From assembly GCA_033439255.1 (NCBI GenBank), contig CM065883.1:1736001-1800000 (forward strand): a stretch of 64,000 bases of DNA, read 5' to 3'. Source of the DNA: Hericium rajendrae (taxonomy: Eukaryota; Basidiomycota; Agaricomycetes; Russulales; Hericiaceae). The translations under genes were made by a program, and so were the position numbers. Below the pieces are notes generated by a model, which was not told where the DNA came from, did not search any database, and was given only the letters and a program-made list of their open reading frames with translations. Of the stretch, positions 45,831 to 59,030 are shown piece by piece (the stretch's first letter is position 1; the number at the start of each line of letters is the position of its first letter).

Positions 45831-46004
45831 TAGTTCCGCGTCGCAGAAGAAGCGCCCGCGGAGGCAAATGTAGCCGTGGGATACACGATCTCCAAATACG
45901 GGCAGAACTATACAGTTGCCTTCAGCCACCGCCACCGAACATTTCGCCGTGTCCTCATCGCGCGAGGCCGCCCTCACCACCGACCACCGCCGCAAGATTT
46001 CAAG

Positions 46005-47501
46005 ATGAGGTGCGCATTCTTGCCATTCCTGCGTTTTGGAAACTACTAACGTCCATTTGACAGTCACCGAAAGGTCTGTAGTTATCTTTGCATTGCCTTG
46101 GGAAACCACTGAAGCGAGGCGTCGATCGTCTAGTACGAAGCGCCCCGCCATGGCTCCCTTGGCTTCCTCCCCGGAAGCGTGCCGCCCGCCACCGCGGAAA
46201 GGTCAAGTCCTTCCCCAAGGTATGTGACTTTCTGTGGCAATGAGAAAGTCCGTAATTTATGATGTTTTGTAGGATGACCCCAAGAAGCCTGTGCACTTGA
46301 CTGCCACCATGGGTTACAAGGCTGGCATGACCCACGTTGTCCGCGACCTCGACCGTCCCGGATCCAGTGCGTCCGCAAATTTTCTCTCACATCCGATGTT
46401 CTGAACAGTTCTGTGTTTTCAGAGATGCACAAGCGTGAGGTCGTTGAGGCCGTCACCGTCGTCGAGACTCCCCGCTTATCGTCGTCGGTGTCGTTGGTTA
46501 CGTCGAGACTCCCCGCGGCCTCCGTTCCCTCACCACTGTCTGGGCGTCCCACCTGTCCGACGAGCTTAAGCGCCGCTTCTACAAGAACTGGTACCGCTCC
46601 AAGAAGAAGGCGTTCACTCGCTACGCCAAGAAGCACGCTGAGGACGGCGGCAAGTCGACTGCGCGTGAGCTCGAGCGCATCCGCAAATACTGCACGGTCG
46701 TCCGTGTGCTCGCGCACACCCAGATCCGCAAGACCGGCCTCGCGCAGAAGAAGGCGCACTTGATGGAGATCCAGGTCAACGGCGGCAGCGTCGCGGACAA
46801 GGTCGAGTTCTCGCACGGCCTGTTCGAGAAGCCCGTCGAGATCGGCAGCGTGTTCGAGCAGGACGAGGTGATTGACATCATTGCGGTGACGAAGGGTCAT
46901 GGATTCGAGGGTGTCACCCACCGATGGGGTACCAAGAAGCTCCCGCGGAAGACGCACAAGGGTCTCCGCAAGGTCGCGTGTATTGGTGCATGGCATCCGT
47001 CGAAGGTCATGTTCTCTGTTGCGCGTGCCGGTCAAAGTCAGTATCGGTATTTTCATTTTCTAATTATCAGCTTCTGATCAAATTTTTATAATAGACGGTT
47101 ACCACCACCGTACCGAGCTCAACAAGAAAATTTACCGCATTGGTCTCGGCACGGACGACGGAAACGCGTCGACCGAGTCGGACGTCACCAAGAAGACTAT
47201 CACGCCTATGGGTGGCTTCCCCCACTACGGTATCGTCAAGAACGACTACGTGATGGTGAAGGGCTCCATTCCCGGAACCAAGAAGCGTGTCATCACCCTG
47301 CGCAAGTCGCTCATGGTGCACACTTCGCGCCGGGATCTCGAGAAGGTCCAGCTCAAGTTCATTGACACCTCGTCGAAGTTTGGTGTACGTGCCTTCGTTT
47401 CTCGAGTTTGCTGCACCTGCTCACGATATATTTTTCAATAGCACGGTGCTTTCCAGACTTTCGAGGAAAAATCTGCGTTCTTGGGAACGCTCAAGCAGTG
47501 A
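46005..47501 (+). CDS. RPL3: 60S ribosomal protein L3 (uL3)
   Basis: Essential large-subunit protein at the peptidyl-transferase centre. Seven exons: 46005-46009, 46064-46073, 46134-46219, 46273-46366, 46423-47036, 47095-47384, 47442-47501. The protein reads [18 protein letters not shown], then [92 protein letters not shown] and [16 protein letters not shown]. Two CCCC runs (46169-46172 and 46470-46473) are each one base short of the frame needed for FLPRKR and for VETPPLIVVG. With both allowed for, the length is 386 residues, against 387 in yeast. A gene like this cannot be broken in a living cell, so these are best read as assembly errors. Confidence 0.96.
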
Positions 47502-48004
47502 TTTGCTTTGCATTGTTGTATTACGACTTTTCCCACTACCTAGGCATTATGCTCTCTGTCCTACATGGACCCCCATGCTATGCATTAGTACTGTCCCATT
47601 AATGCCATCAGTCTTTGCATGATCTCGAGAAAGCGTGAATGAAATAAATTGAGAGAAAGCGGGAGCCAATGAGAGCGTGCGGGGTTCCCGTAAGGAAGCG
47701 TGAGAAAGGTCTCCGCGTTGAGGAGACGCGCCGCGAAAAGTCTGCTGTCCGTCAGCGCGTCGCATCTGCACTCGCGCTGTGAGCTGGTCCCCGTTCTGGC
47801 TTCCCGAGCACGTTGAATACCCCCAGAAACACAAGTGTACGTCGTGCAGGGCAAAGATCTGTCTCTGCAGGATCACAGGCAGCCGTCACGACAATTTGTC
47901 TGGTCTGGATGTCCGGTACGTGTTCATCCCCGTGTTCGCAACATGCAGGTGTACTTATGGTGTAATAACATGGCGCAGACAGTGAATGACTGGCTGCTAT
48001 CTTA
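47502..48004. other. Intergenic region, RPL3 / PPR gene
   Basis: 500 bp between genes on the same strand. A frame near 47779 includes YPQKHKCTSCRAKICLC, Cys-rich but without context; I do not call it. Otherwise 3' and 5' untranslated sequence. Confidence 0.4.
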
Positions 48005-50094
48005 ATGCTGAGAGCGTCCTCTCTAGGCCTCTACCACAACCTGCGCTTGCCATGTCAGACCATCGCTACCCTTCCCGCCGTCTCCCGCGGCGCTTTCAAC
48101 ATACAGATCCGCATGCACACCAGCCCGACTGGGCAGAGACAGGGTTCGCCGCCGAGAATGCATGGCGCGAGCCGCCGTCAGAGTTCGAAGTTGGGTGTTC
48201 GAGGGATGCTGGGCCTGTCGGAGGTGTTGGCAGGGCGGAGACGGATGGCGGTGGGACGACGGCGATGCCCGCGTCAGAAGAAGAACTCGATCCCGAGATA
48301 GAAGAGGATGGCCAAAATCCGAGCGCAGAGGGCCAAATACCGAGTGAACAGGAGGATCAAAAACGAAGAGAGGAGAAGGGCCCAAAGGGCCGGGACGCCG
48401 TGGGAGCAGCCCGAGGAGGACCACCCGAGAGGACCAGACCGAGGAAGACCAGACCGAAGAGCCGATCAAAGCGCGCCCGCCGCATACGGTGTACGAGAGA
48501 GCAACCTTGAAGGACTGGCCGAAGGAAATCCAAATATCGCCACATGTCGGAGAATGGGAGCTCGCAGACTTGCAGAAGCAGTTCGACGACGACGAGGATA
48601 CATTTTCCTATCTTTATCGGCGGCCAGCGACAGCGACCACGTCATCGAGGAACTGCCCCACAGTCCGCGCCCCACCGGCACCATCTTCTCCGCGAACCGC
48701 TATCGACTGCTGCACAAGCTCGCGACGGTGCAAAAGCCGGACGCCGCCTGGGCCGCCTACGTCGCGCTCGCGCGCCTCCCCGCGCCGCCGCGCGCGCACT
48801 GGCTCGTCCCGTTCGCGCACCTGCACCGGCTCGTGCGCGTGCTCGGCACGGCACCGCGCACGCGCCGCACGTACCTGCGCGTGCTCGCGGTGCTGAGCGC
48901 GCTGCACCGCGCGGGCGGGCGCACGCGGCGCTGGGAGTGGAACCTGCTCATCGACTGCGCGGGCAACGGCCTGCGGCGCACGCGGCGCGCGGACTTCAGC
49001 GCCGCGGTCGAGGTGTACCTGGACATGACTGGCGGGCGCGCGCCGGGGACGACCTTCGCTGAGCGCCGACGCGCGCTCGAGGACACGGATGAGGAGCCCA
49101 ACGAGGGGCCGGAGTACAGGCCCGCGTTCGCGGAGCAGGAGGTCGAGGGGGCTGAGAGCGAGGAGGACGCGCGCACGCCGGACATCTACACGTACGAGAC
49201 GCTGCTCACGATCGCGGCTGCGTCGCGCCACCGCGCGTCGATCCAGTACGCGTCGGGGCTGCTCGCGCGCTCGGGGCTGGCGCCGACGCTCGGGTGCCAC
49301 CTCGCGCTGGTGCGCTACTTCGCGGAGCGCGGCGAGCTGAGCGGCATGCGCAGCGCGATCCTGCGCATGCGCGAGCAGGGCCTGCGCCTGAATGGGATCG
49401 CCATCAACGCGTGCCTCTGGGCGTACGTGCGCGGCGGGCGCGTCGACATCGCGAGCGCGCTCTACCGCGTGCTGCGCGCGCACGCCGTGCCCGAGGAGGA
49501 CCCCGACGCGGACGAGGACGTGCGCGCGGCGGAGGCGTACCTGCTCGAGCGCGAGAAGATGGCGATTCCGCCGGGGCTCACGCCGGACGAGATCACGTTC
49601 CAGATCATGGTGCAGGGGTATGCGCGCACGGGCGACTTCACGCGCTGCGTCGCGGCGTTCAGCGACATGCTGAGCATCGCGCCGCGCCCGCGCGACGGGC
49701 CGCCGCTGCCGCCGATGCTGCACGCGTACCGTGCCGTCTTTCTCGGGTTCTTCCACCACGGGGAGGTGCCGGGAGAGCCGCCGCCGCCGCCGGAGCCGCG
49801 CGGGGAGCTCGTGCGCGAGGCGACGGTCGACACGCGCGGGTGGACGGCGGCGCACCTGCGCACGTTCTTCACGCGCTTTCTCGAGCTGCCGCACGACCGG
49901 CCGCTCAGCGAGCGGCTTTCTTCTGGATCATCATGGGTTTCGCGCGGACGACGGGGTGGGACGCGCGCGTAGTGAAGAAGGTGTGGGAAGAACTTGAGGC
50001 GAAGTTCGGTAGGCCGGTGGGCGGGCGGTTGAGGACGTTGAAGAAACGGATTTTCGAGGCGGCGGAGGATGCGGACGACGGTCGATGGAAGTAA
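48005..50094 (+). CDS. Mitochondrial PPR-type RNA-binding protein
   Basis: The start MLRASSLGLYHNLRLP is a plausible presequence, followed by an acidic/basic linker and the block TVYERATLKDWPKEIQISPH. The main body has helical-repeat units typical of pentatricopeptide proteins: DIYTYETLLTIAAASRHRAS, SGLAPTLGCHLALVRYFAE, GLRLNGIAINACLWAYVRGG, GLTPDEITFQIMVQGYARTG. It ends FFWIIMGFARTTGWDARVVK...ADDGRWK. Such proteins bind mitochondrial transcripts for stability or translation. The frame changes four times without splice sites, near 48234, 48430, 48614 and 49912, each in the sense of one lost base. Allowing for these, the protein has about 697 residues. Very high GC (GCG/CGC codons) makes long antisense frames, which are not genes. 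Confidence 0.75.
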
Positions 50095-51533
<1,439 letters not shown>

Positions 51534-52752
51534 CGGTGCTGGTGGGGGTGGTGCACTGCAGGGACGCAGAGGACAAAGGGGCAGGAGGCAGGGGGAGGAG
51601 GAGAGAAGGAAGGAAACGGGGTAGCCGAGCAGATTAGACGGCTCGCGGAGTTTCCTCTTTTGGCGCCGTGCGGGTCTCTGCTAGCTGACGTTGCACTCGC
51701 TGCGACGTTTGTATGGACGAGAATAAATTTCCGGACCTTCAGGCTCAACCAGTATTGAACAAGTAGTCATCGAAGACCTAGATCCGATACCGACCCCCAT
51801 CCGATAACCACGCAGCGGTGCTCGGGAAGGGAAGGACCATGCCCTTCATTTCCGAGGTCGGCTGGTCTGCTACTGTCTCCGACAGCGAGAACGGACCTGA
51901 ATGGATGTGTTGACTTAGCCGCACTCTCCTTAAACAGTCTATAGAAGCCAGTCGATCTCCCCTGCAGGCCCAACGCAATCACGAATGGCAAAAACAGCGG
52001 GCGCGAACGGACAACTCTATTCTGTGCAGGAGAAGATCCGCATGGAACATTGATATTGCCAGGGCGTCTCGACGTCCTTATCTGCCGTCCGTAGCACGCA
52101 TGCATACATGTAGAGATGTCAATGTCAATCGCGAGTGGAACGAAAGGGCTCAGGAACGAATGATGTGCAACACACATACGACGCGCCGTGTCCTCAACGA
52201 AAATCAAATCAGAATCAGGTGGATGGGATGCGCGACCGTACAGGCGTACAGTAGAGGGCACGTTAAGTTAGCAGACAGATATGGTATACGGAGATAACTC
52301 AGTAGAAGCAGGTAGATGCGTGAGCGAGAGGCGATCAGGATGCGTGCCGAGACAGAGAAACGGGAAGGAGGGGGATTATGCTGTGCTGCGTATGTACGGG
52401 CGAGGTATGTATGATATGGACAGACGCGGATCGTCGTGGGGTAGTCGCGGGGAACGGAGCACTGCGCGGTCGTGGGGTGGGGTGGGGTAAGCCAAGCCGG
52501 GTGAGTGAGACAGACTGTGAGAAGGAAAACAAATGCAGAAGCGAGGTATATGGGCATAATCATCATCATGGGGCAGTACGTGCGGATATCTTGACGTGGA
52601 TATCGCAATGGGAGGGGGACATAGCGGGTGGATCATAGGCGGACGCGCCGCATCGGTCGGGTCCTGGGCATAGAGAAGTCGACGGCTGCAGAAGCCTATC
52701 TCGTGGGTAGGGGGATGCGCGGTCTGGCACAGAAGCTCGCGCGAAGCTGATG
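51534..52752. other. Intergenic region, AMMECR1 gene / Rab gene
   Basis: 1.2 kb between the AMMECR1 start and the Rab stop. It should hold the AMMECR1 promoter and the Rab 3' region. Minus-strand frames of 150-165 codons here (51767-52261, 52376-52834) lack motifs and have His/Ser/Pro compositions typical of noncoding frames. Confidence 0.4.
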
Positions 52753-54084
52753 CTATACGGCGCAGCAACTCCACCCCGCGCGCGCGGCTGCCGCCTTCTC
52801 GCGCGCCTCTTCCTCGTCGGCCTGCGCGGCCCACGTCGGCGGCGCGATGGGCGCGAGGAACACGCTGTCGCGCCGCTTCAGCTCGTTCTCGTGCTCGATG
52901 CTATCCTTCTTCGCGATGATCGCGCCGATGAGCGAGTCGAACAGATCCTGGATGCCTGTGGAGAGTCAGCACCAGTGCGGGCGGAGAATGCACGAACGCA
53001 CCGTGGTCGTTCTTCGCGGACACCTCGAAGAGCTCCATGCCCTTCTCGAGTCCCCACTCCGTCTTCGTCGCATTCGTCCTCGTCCTCATCCGCTTCTAGG
53101 CTGCCCTCATCCACGTCCTCGGGACCGCCCCACACGCGCCCGAAGCCGTATCCACCATTGGTGGCCGTGTACCGCGCGAGCGCGCCAGTCGAGCGCGTTG
53201 CAACGGGCTTGGTGCGGCCCTCCATCGAAGAGTGTGAATCGGGCGGCGACGGCTTCGGCGGGGAGAGTGGCACGGAACGCACGGAGGTGAAGGAGGTGAA
53301 GCGGGGGCGGATGTAGGAGAAGGCGGAGGGCTGCTGCGGCGCAGGTGCGGGGGGTGTGGGCGGGCGCGGTGGCGGGAACCACTGGTGCAGCGAGAGGCGC
53401 GCGAGGTCGGACGACACCTGGCGGTGGTGTGTGAGGTCGGCCTTGGCGCCGACGATGTAGATGATGAGGTCGGGTGCGCAGTTTCTTTTGAGTTCTGGCG
53501 GGGGATGAGCCTGAATGGGCATGTGCGGGCGGACAGGGGCGTACCTTCGAGCCAGCCGCGGACGTCCTCGAAGGAAACTGCACTCGTGATATCATACAGG
53601 AGAAGCGCTGCGTTCGCGCCGCGGTAGTACATGGGTGCCTGCAATCGAACCGACGCAATGCAATGCAACGATCAATCAAAACAATCGCGCCGGTCAGAAT
53701 CGCTCCAACGATGCAATACACTGAGGAACGACGCACCATGCTGCGGAAGCGCTCCTGGCCAGCGGTGTCCCAGAGCTGGAGGCGGACCTTGAGACCATTG
53801 ACGGAGATCTTCTTGGTGACGAAGAAGGCACCGGTCGTGGAGGTCGTGTTCTTGGGATCGAACTTGTTTTGTGTGTACCGCTGGAGTAGACTGGTCTTTC
53901 CGACGCCTGCAAAGTTCAAGGAAGTACATGGTTGACATCGAGTAGCAGTGAGCGGGACGTGAGTGTGCGGAATGGAAACGGATCCGAGGAACGCACCAGT
54001 GTTGCCCATGACCACGATCTTTGCGTCGATGCCGTGGTCATACCTGGACCGCTTGTATGGATCCATGCGCGGGTATGCGGCCAT
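52753..54084 (-). CDS. Rab family small GTPase (Rab5/Rab22-like)
   Basis: Membrane-traffic switch. Exons 54084-53997, 53906-53737, 53638-53545, 53494-53002 and 52955-52753. G1 GNTGVGKTS and switch [14 protein letters not shown] are followed by G3 [20 protein letters not shown] and [16 protein letters not shown]. The G4 position reads VGAKADL instead of the usual NKxDL. An insert of about 90 mostly disordered residues ([15 protein letters not shown]...) precedes G5 [10 protein letters not shown]. The C-terminus CCAV is a CCxx geranylgeranylation signal. A frame change near 53060, between the acidic stretch and EWGLEKG, is net +1 or -2. A second ATG at 54066 ([12 protein letters not shown]) is an equally possible start. 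The Rab subfamily is a judgement from [20 protein letters not shown]. Confidence 0.9.
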
Positions 54085-54495
54085 GGGGACCGACGCCGCG
54101 TCGGGGAGGAAGAGGGGGAGGGAGAGAGTTGGAGGAAGTGGGAGGAGGAGAGGGAGAGGTGGTGGCCAGATATGGACCCCTGACCAGACGCGCCCACAGT
54201 GACTCACGTGCTCGTTCTCCCGGATCGCGTCTTGCGCTGCATTGTCTTCCTCGGAACTACGGATCGATGCTTATCTCTCCATTCTCTATTGTCTCTTCCA
54301 CCGCCTTGCACGGCGCCCGTCACTCAAAACACGCGCTAGCAGGTGCATAGCTCAGACAAGGCTCCTCGGGCGCTTCGTTTCATGGCTCGGCATGGTCATA
54401 TTTTTGTGATTGCGAAATAAGGAGAAACATGTCATAGCTCTTAAAAATGCCCGCTCGAGCCGCCACATCCCCATCCCCACACAGTCTCCTCTCCT
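54085..54495. other. Intergenic region, Rab gene / RPS7
   Basis: 410 bp upstream of the Rab start and downstream of the RPS7 stop, on the same strand. Promoter sequence is expected. I see no gene. Confidence 0.45.
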
Positions 54496-55200
54496 CTACT
54501 CTTGTGCCTGCTGTACAGGGAACTCAAACACGACGTCCTTGCCCGTCAGGCGGCGGTAGATAGACGTGAACGAGTCGAGCTTGTACTCGAGTGATGTAGC
54601 GTCCTTCGCGTCCAGGAACCTGTACCCCTACAGTCAGCCAGGCCGGTCGGCGAAACACAGGTGTCCGTACGCACACTTTGAGCAGTTTTGAGCCATCGAC
54701 GGCAACGCGGGACCGCTTGCCGACGATCTCCGTCGGGAAGACAAGATCTTCGAGGATCTTCTCGTGCACGCTCGTGAGCGTGCGGCTGCGGGGGCGCTTC
54801 TGCTGCACGCGCGACGTGCGCGTCGGCTTGCGCAGCATCCGGCGCTGGGCCACAAACACCACATGGCGGTCGGAGAACTTCTTCTCCAGCTCGCGCGTCA
54901 GTCTGCCGCGCCCCCCATCCATCAGCCCGCTGTACTGTGCGCATGCAGCCGGTACGCACCTCTGCTGGACCTTGTGGAACGCCTTCAGCTGGGGCACGGG
55001 CACGAAAACGACGATCGCCTTCTTCCCCCGCGTACGTCCACCTCGCGCGCGGCGCTGATCTGCAGCGGGCGCAGCTCGACCTTGAGCTCGGGCACGTTGT
55101 TCTCGAGGTCGATGAGCGCCTGCGCGACGGCGATCTCCGTCTCGTCGGGGGGCGTGGTCGGCGCGTTCGCCGAGCGGAGGATCTTGTGCTGAACGGACAT
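54496..55200 (-). CDS. RPS7: 40S ribosomal protein S7 (eS7)
   Basis: Small-subunit ribosomal protein. Three exons (55200-54960, 54902-54675, 54619-54496). The sequence reads [14 protein letters not shown], then [60 protein letters not shown], then [20 protein letters not shown] and [20 protein letters not shown], ending [21 protein letters not shown] five-base C run at 55025-55029 (G5 on the gene strand) is one base too short for VRGGKKAIVV. Allowing for that, the length is 197 residues, close to the 190 of yeast Rps7. Intron phases agree throughout. Confidence 0.96.
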
Positions 55201-55925
55201 CTTGTTCTTGCTGTTACGGTTGTCGCGGTGGTGGTCGGCCCTGCAATGCGTCGGTCAGTCGCTGCATCCGGGGGCGCGGGGTTGCATCCATCCCTTCCTG
55301 CCGCTCTTTCGCGGGATTTTTGCGATGGATGGCATTTAGGACCGTCTTCTGACGGCTTTGGAGGACACAAATGGGCAGAATGGACTCACCGAGCGTGTCC
55401 CGTCGTCAATGTCTTTTTGCGTTGATGATGCTTGCCAGGGCACTCGGGAATGAGTTTGTGTGCCAAACAATGACAACGCGGGATGTGGCGGTGCGCCCCA
55501 GCTCCCCGCGCCTCCACACTCGCTCTCCTGCACCTATTCCATGTTCATTTCTTTCGCACTTGTGTTATAATTTGCTCCTGAAATTGTATTCTACTGTGCG
55601 CAGAGGTGATATTTGATGCATCACGCAGACGACGCGCATGGAGTCCATTTGCAAGTACTTGGAGATGTGCCAATTACGATTCGTATAGTATCCCAGCATC
55701 TTTTGATTGAGTGTTGTATTCGGTCCTTTCTTTTTTATGATATCTCTTGGTTTTTGGTTGGTAAAGTTCCACTTGTAGGTGGTTGCTTTGACAGCCAGAC
55801 CGCTAAACACTCCACCATGCTGGCCACAGCCCGCACTCTTAGTTCATACGGTACGACCGCCCCCCGCCAACGCTAACAATGCTCTATGGTTCTATGGCTA
55901 CAGTAATTGAGACACTTCAACCAAC
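55201..55925. other. RPS7 upstream region and TTC4 3' region
   Basis: 725 bp. The bases next to RPS7 may contain a 5' leader with its own intron, as is common in ribosomal protein genes, but I cannot fix one. AT-rich sequence follows toward the TTC4 stop. No gene is seen. Confidence 0.4.
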
Positions 55926-57157
55926 TCACGCCTCCCGTCCGCTCTTAAATTCTTCCACCCATTTCCTCTCCACCTCCCCTCTCGGCAGCACCACAAACGT
56001 CAAGCACCCATCCTTCAGCTCAACCCATCCCGCGGCTCGCCATCCCGCGCCCGCGCCGCGCGACACACCTCCCGCAGCGTCATGTTCTTCCCGACCTTAA
56101 GCAGCCGCCGCCGGCGCGTCATCGCATACACAACCAGATTCCCATCGACGTACGCGCCCGCGGCGTCCCACGCGGGCGCAGGTGCGCAGGCGGAAACATC
56201 GCGGCGATGTGCGCCGCGAACGGCGTGTCCTCGACGAAATGCGGCACCGCGTCGCTCGTCGCGTGCTCCGGGTAGAGGAAGAAGACGGGCAGGACCAGCG
56301 TGCGGCGCGCTGGGTCCTCCGGGTCGAAGTAGGGCGCGTACGGGTTCGCGGTGCCCTGTGGGTTTGGGATCTCGATGAGGTTGCGCTCCTGCGGCGGGTC
56401 AGTTCGTGGGTGGTGGGTGGGGCAGGAAAGAAACGTACGGCGAATGCGGCTTTGAGGGCTTGTGCTTCGGCTTGCTCTTTTCGTATCCGCTCTGCGCGCT
56501 CGCGCTCGGTCGCTGCTTTTGCTTCTTGCCGCGCGAGTACCTTGTCTCGGAGGGCACGCACACCTGCATTTTTGGAGTCGAACACAAGGCAGCGATCACA
56601 GACATCGAGCGCGTCGTCAACGCGGTCTAGGGCGAGGAGCGCGAGCCCCGAGCGGTAGTGCGCTTTTGCCGAGCGCGGGTTCAGCGTGATCGCGCGGGAG
56701 CAGTCGCGCAGTACCGCGCCGAAGTTTTCTGTCGCCCGCCATCAGGCCTTTTGCACGAAACAGAGTGAAAGAGACAGCGCACTGAGTTCAAGGTTGCACG
56801 CAGCACGATTGCACAAAAGCGCCTCCAGGAGCACAACGTCCGTCGGCTGCGCATCGACGCCCTGCGTATAAAACCCCAGCGCCTCGCGCCATCGACTGCC
56901 CTTGAAGTAGTCGTTCCCCTGCTCCTTGAAGTTCTGCGCGATCTCTGCGCGGGCGAGGTTGGCGGGGCGACGGGAGAGGAGGAGGGGGGCGCACCGTCGG
57001 GCGTGCCCTCGTACGCGAGGCTCTGCAGCGCGGCGAGCGTGTCGTTCGCGCTGTCGTCGGCGGGGAGCGAGTGCATGAAGAGCGGGATGGTGTTGAAGGC
57101 GGCGGCGAGCCGGGCGTCGTCTTCTGCGTCGGGGCGCGGTTGTGGTTGGGAGGCCAT
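55926..57157 (-). CDS. CNS1: TTC4/Cns1 Hsp90 co-chaperone
   Basis: TPR co-chaperone linking Hsp90/Hsp70, essential in yeast. Exon 1 starts MASQPQPRPDAEDDARLAAA and has NTIPLFMHSLP. The TPR domain follows: IAQNFKEQGNDYFKGSRWRE, ALGFYTQGVDAQPTD, LLCNRAACNLELKNFGAVLR, DCSRAITLNPRSAKAHYRSG. A helix rich in Arg/Glu/Ala (ATERERAERIRKEQAEAQAL) precedes the C-terminal wheel domain: NPYAPYFDPEDPARRTLVLP, FFLYPEHATSD, YVDGNLVVYAMTRRRRLLKV, GKNMTLREVC, and WVELKDGCLTFVVLPRG, ending EEFKSGREA. Two places, near 56185 and 56052, need one more base to keep the domain in frame. Confidence 0.9.
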
Positions 57158-57492
57158 GGTGGGCGCGGATTTTGTTGCGTGTAGTGGGATCGGGTGGTTT
57201 GTGCTGTAGTTAAGTCAGTAGAGTTAGAATCTGAGTGGCCGGGGTGTATGTAGATGTCGGTTAGATATGAGCGGATGAGCGGATGGAGGGAGAGGATAAG
57301 ATGCGGGGCCGACTCCGCCGCGCACCGAGAATCATCATGGCCCGTGACATTGACCACGACCTTGTGCAACTCGCGACGACCGGACGGCGACCCGTGTAAA
57401 TCTGACTCCTTTCTGTTTGAGTCATAAGCTTGAGAAAAGGAACGTTGAGTCTTTGTCGAAGACGATCAGTGATCTGAAGGCAGTTCTGCAGT
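57158..57492. promoter_or_regulatory. Divergent promoter, TTC4 / L2HGDH
   Basis: 335 bp between divergent starts. An ATG at about 57337 opens a short frame (MARDIDHDLVQLATTG) that ends within 40 bases or so, a possible upstream frame of the L2HGDH leader. No clear core motif. Confidence 0.4.
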
Positions 57493-58971
57493 ATGCAGCG
57501 ACTGCGCGGGCTTACAGTCGGGCTGAACAGCTCGGGGAGGTACAAATTCAAGGTGCGCATGCTCATCATACCCATAAATCGACCGCATCCTTACATATTT
57601 TCTTCCAGCCACCAGAATCTGTCGTAGATCATCTGGTCATAGGCGGAGGTAAGTTACCACAAGTACCCCCGCCGCCTAGTGCTCATCTTCTCCTCAGGCG
57701 TAGTCGGCCTCGCCGTCGCACGGCGTCTCGCACAACGCTTCCCCGACAAAACCACCTTTCTCATCGAGCGACACACCCGCGCAGGCGAAGAAACCAGGTA
57801 CGTCTGAACCCCTCTCGCACGCACTCTCCCCATCTCACCCCTCCCCAGCTCGCGCAACTCCGAAGTCATCCACGCAGGCCTGTACTACCCGCCCGATTCG
57901 CTCAAAACCAGGCTCTGCCTCCGCGGGCGCGCGCTCCTCTACGCCTACTGCGCAACACATAACGTCCCCGTGCGCAAGACGGGCAAGCTCGTCGTCGCGC
58001 GCGCAGAACAGACGCCGTACATCGAGCGCCTGCACGCGAAGGCCGCCGCGCTCTCCGCTGCTTCTCCCGACACACCAATATTACCCACGGAGCTCATCAC
58101 CGGCGCGCGCGCCCGCGAGCTCGAGCCTGACCTCTCGCGCGACATTGCCGCCGCGCTGTGGAGCCCCGAGACGGGCATCGTCGACTCGCACGCGCTCATG
58201 GCGAGCCTCGAAGCCGACATCGCCGACTCCGAAGGCGGCGCCCTCGCCTACGCGACGCGCGCCGTGCGCGTCGACGCCGCGCCCGACGGCTGGGTCGTGC
58301 AGGCCGTCACGGGCGCCGACGACGGGGAGGGCGACGCGCTGCTCGCGCGCACGCTCGTGAACGCGTCGGGCTCGCGGGCCCGCGCGTGCTCAACGCGCTG
58401 CTGCCCCCCGCGCGTCGCATCCCGACGTACTTCGCGCGCGGCTCGTACGCGTCCTACCGCGGGCCCGGCGCACGCGCCGCGCACCTCATCTACCCGTGCC
58501 CCGACAGCCGCCGCGAAGGACGGGACAGCCACGCGTTCCAGTCGCTCGGGACGCACCTCACGCTCGATCTGCAGGGCAAGGTGCGCTTTGGGCCGGATCT
58601 GGAGTGGATTCAACCTGATGCAGATGAGGAGGGCGAGGTTGATTTCTGGCGGCGGTATTTGGTGCCGGACGAGTCGCGGTTGGGGGAGATGTACAAGGCG
58701 GTGAGGGAGTATTTGCCAGGCGTGGTGCTCGAGGGCATGCAGCCCGACTATGTCGGCGTGCGGCCGAAGCTCGTGCCGCCCGGGGGCGGCTTCCAGGACT
58801 TCGTGATCCGCACGGACTATAGTGGCGATTTCGTGGCGGCGAAGACGGGGGAAGGGCGGGCCCATGGTCAGTTTGCTGGGGATCGAGAGCCCGGGGCTCA
58901 CGGCCAGCCTGGCGATCGCGGAGACGGTGGTGGACGATATTCTTGCGAAAAGGAAGGACGTTGTACAATAG
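57493..58971 (+). CDS. L2HGDH: L-2-hydroxyglutarate dehydrogenase (FAD-dependent)
   Basis: Oxid ises L-2-hydroxyglutarate to 2-oxoglutarate in mitochondria, a metabolite-repair step. Exons 57493-57552, 57609-57648, 57698-57797 and 57849-58971. The Rossmann FAD motif VDHLVIGGGVVGLAVARRLA is split by an intron. Then SSRNSEVIHAGLYYPP, KTRLCLRGRALLYAYC, LEPDLSRDIAAALWSPETG, PTYFARGSYASYRG, LGTHLTLDLQGKVRFGPDLE, GMQPDYVGVRPKL and LLGIESPGLTASLAIAE. The N-terminus MQRLRGLTVGLNSSGRYKF is short and basic. The frame must change near 58369 (after NASG) and once or twice between 58830 and 58862 (before PMVSLLG), each in the sense of lost bases in G-rich sequence. Length about 441. Confidence 0.91.
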
Positions 58972-59030
58972 AAAGAAAGCACATGCATTCTATCAGGAAG
59001 AAACATCTGCGTGTATGTATGGCGAGCGAG

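Larger units (their letters stand above)
43670..46004. other. Gene-poor region upstream of RPL3
   Basis: 2.3 kb without a supportable gene. The first part is the promoter of glycosidase copy 2. A 68-codon minus-strand frame at 45304-45510 (MGLVLAKPSYMMFGRMLVKR...) has protein-like composition but no family I recognise. Two related segments in opposite orientation lie at about 45040-45165 and 45722-45830. The last few hundred bases should be the RPL3 promoter and 5' leader. Confidence 0.4.

Noticed and set aside
48614-49894. 426-codon open frame antisense to the PPR gene
   Set aside because: It mirrors GCG/CGC-rich codons of the sense gene. The product is almost all Arg, Ala, Val and Glu, with no fold-like pattern.
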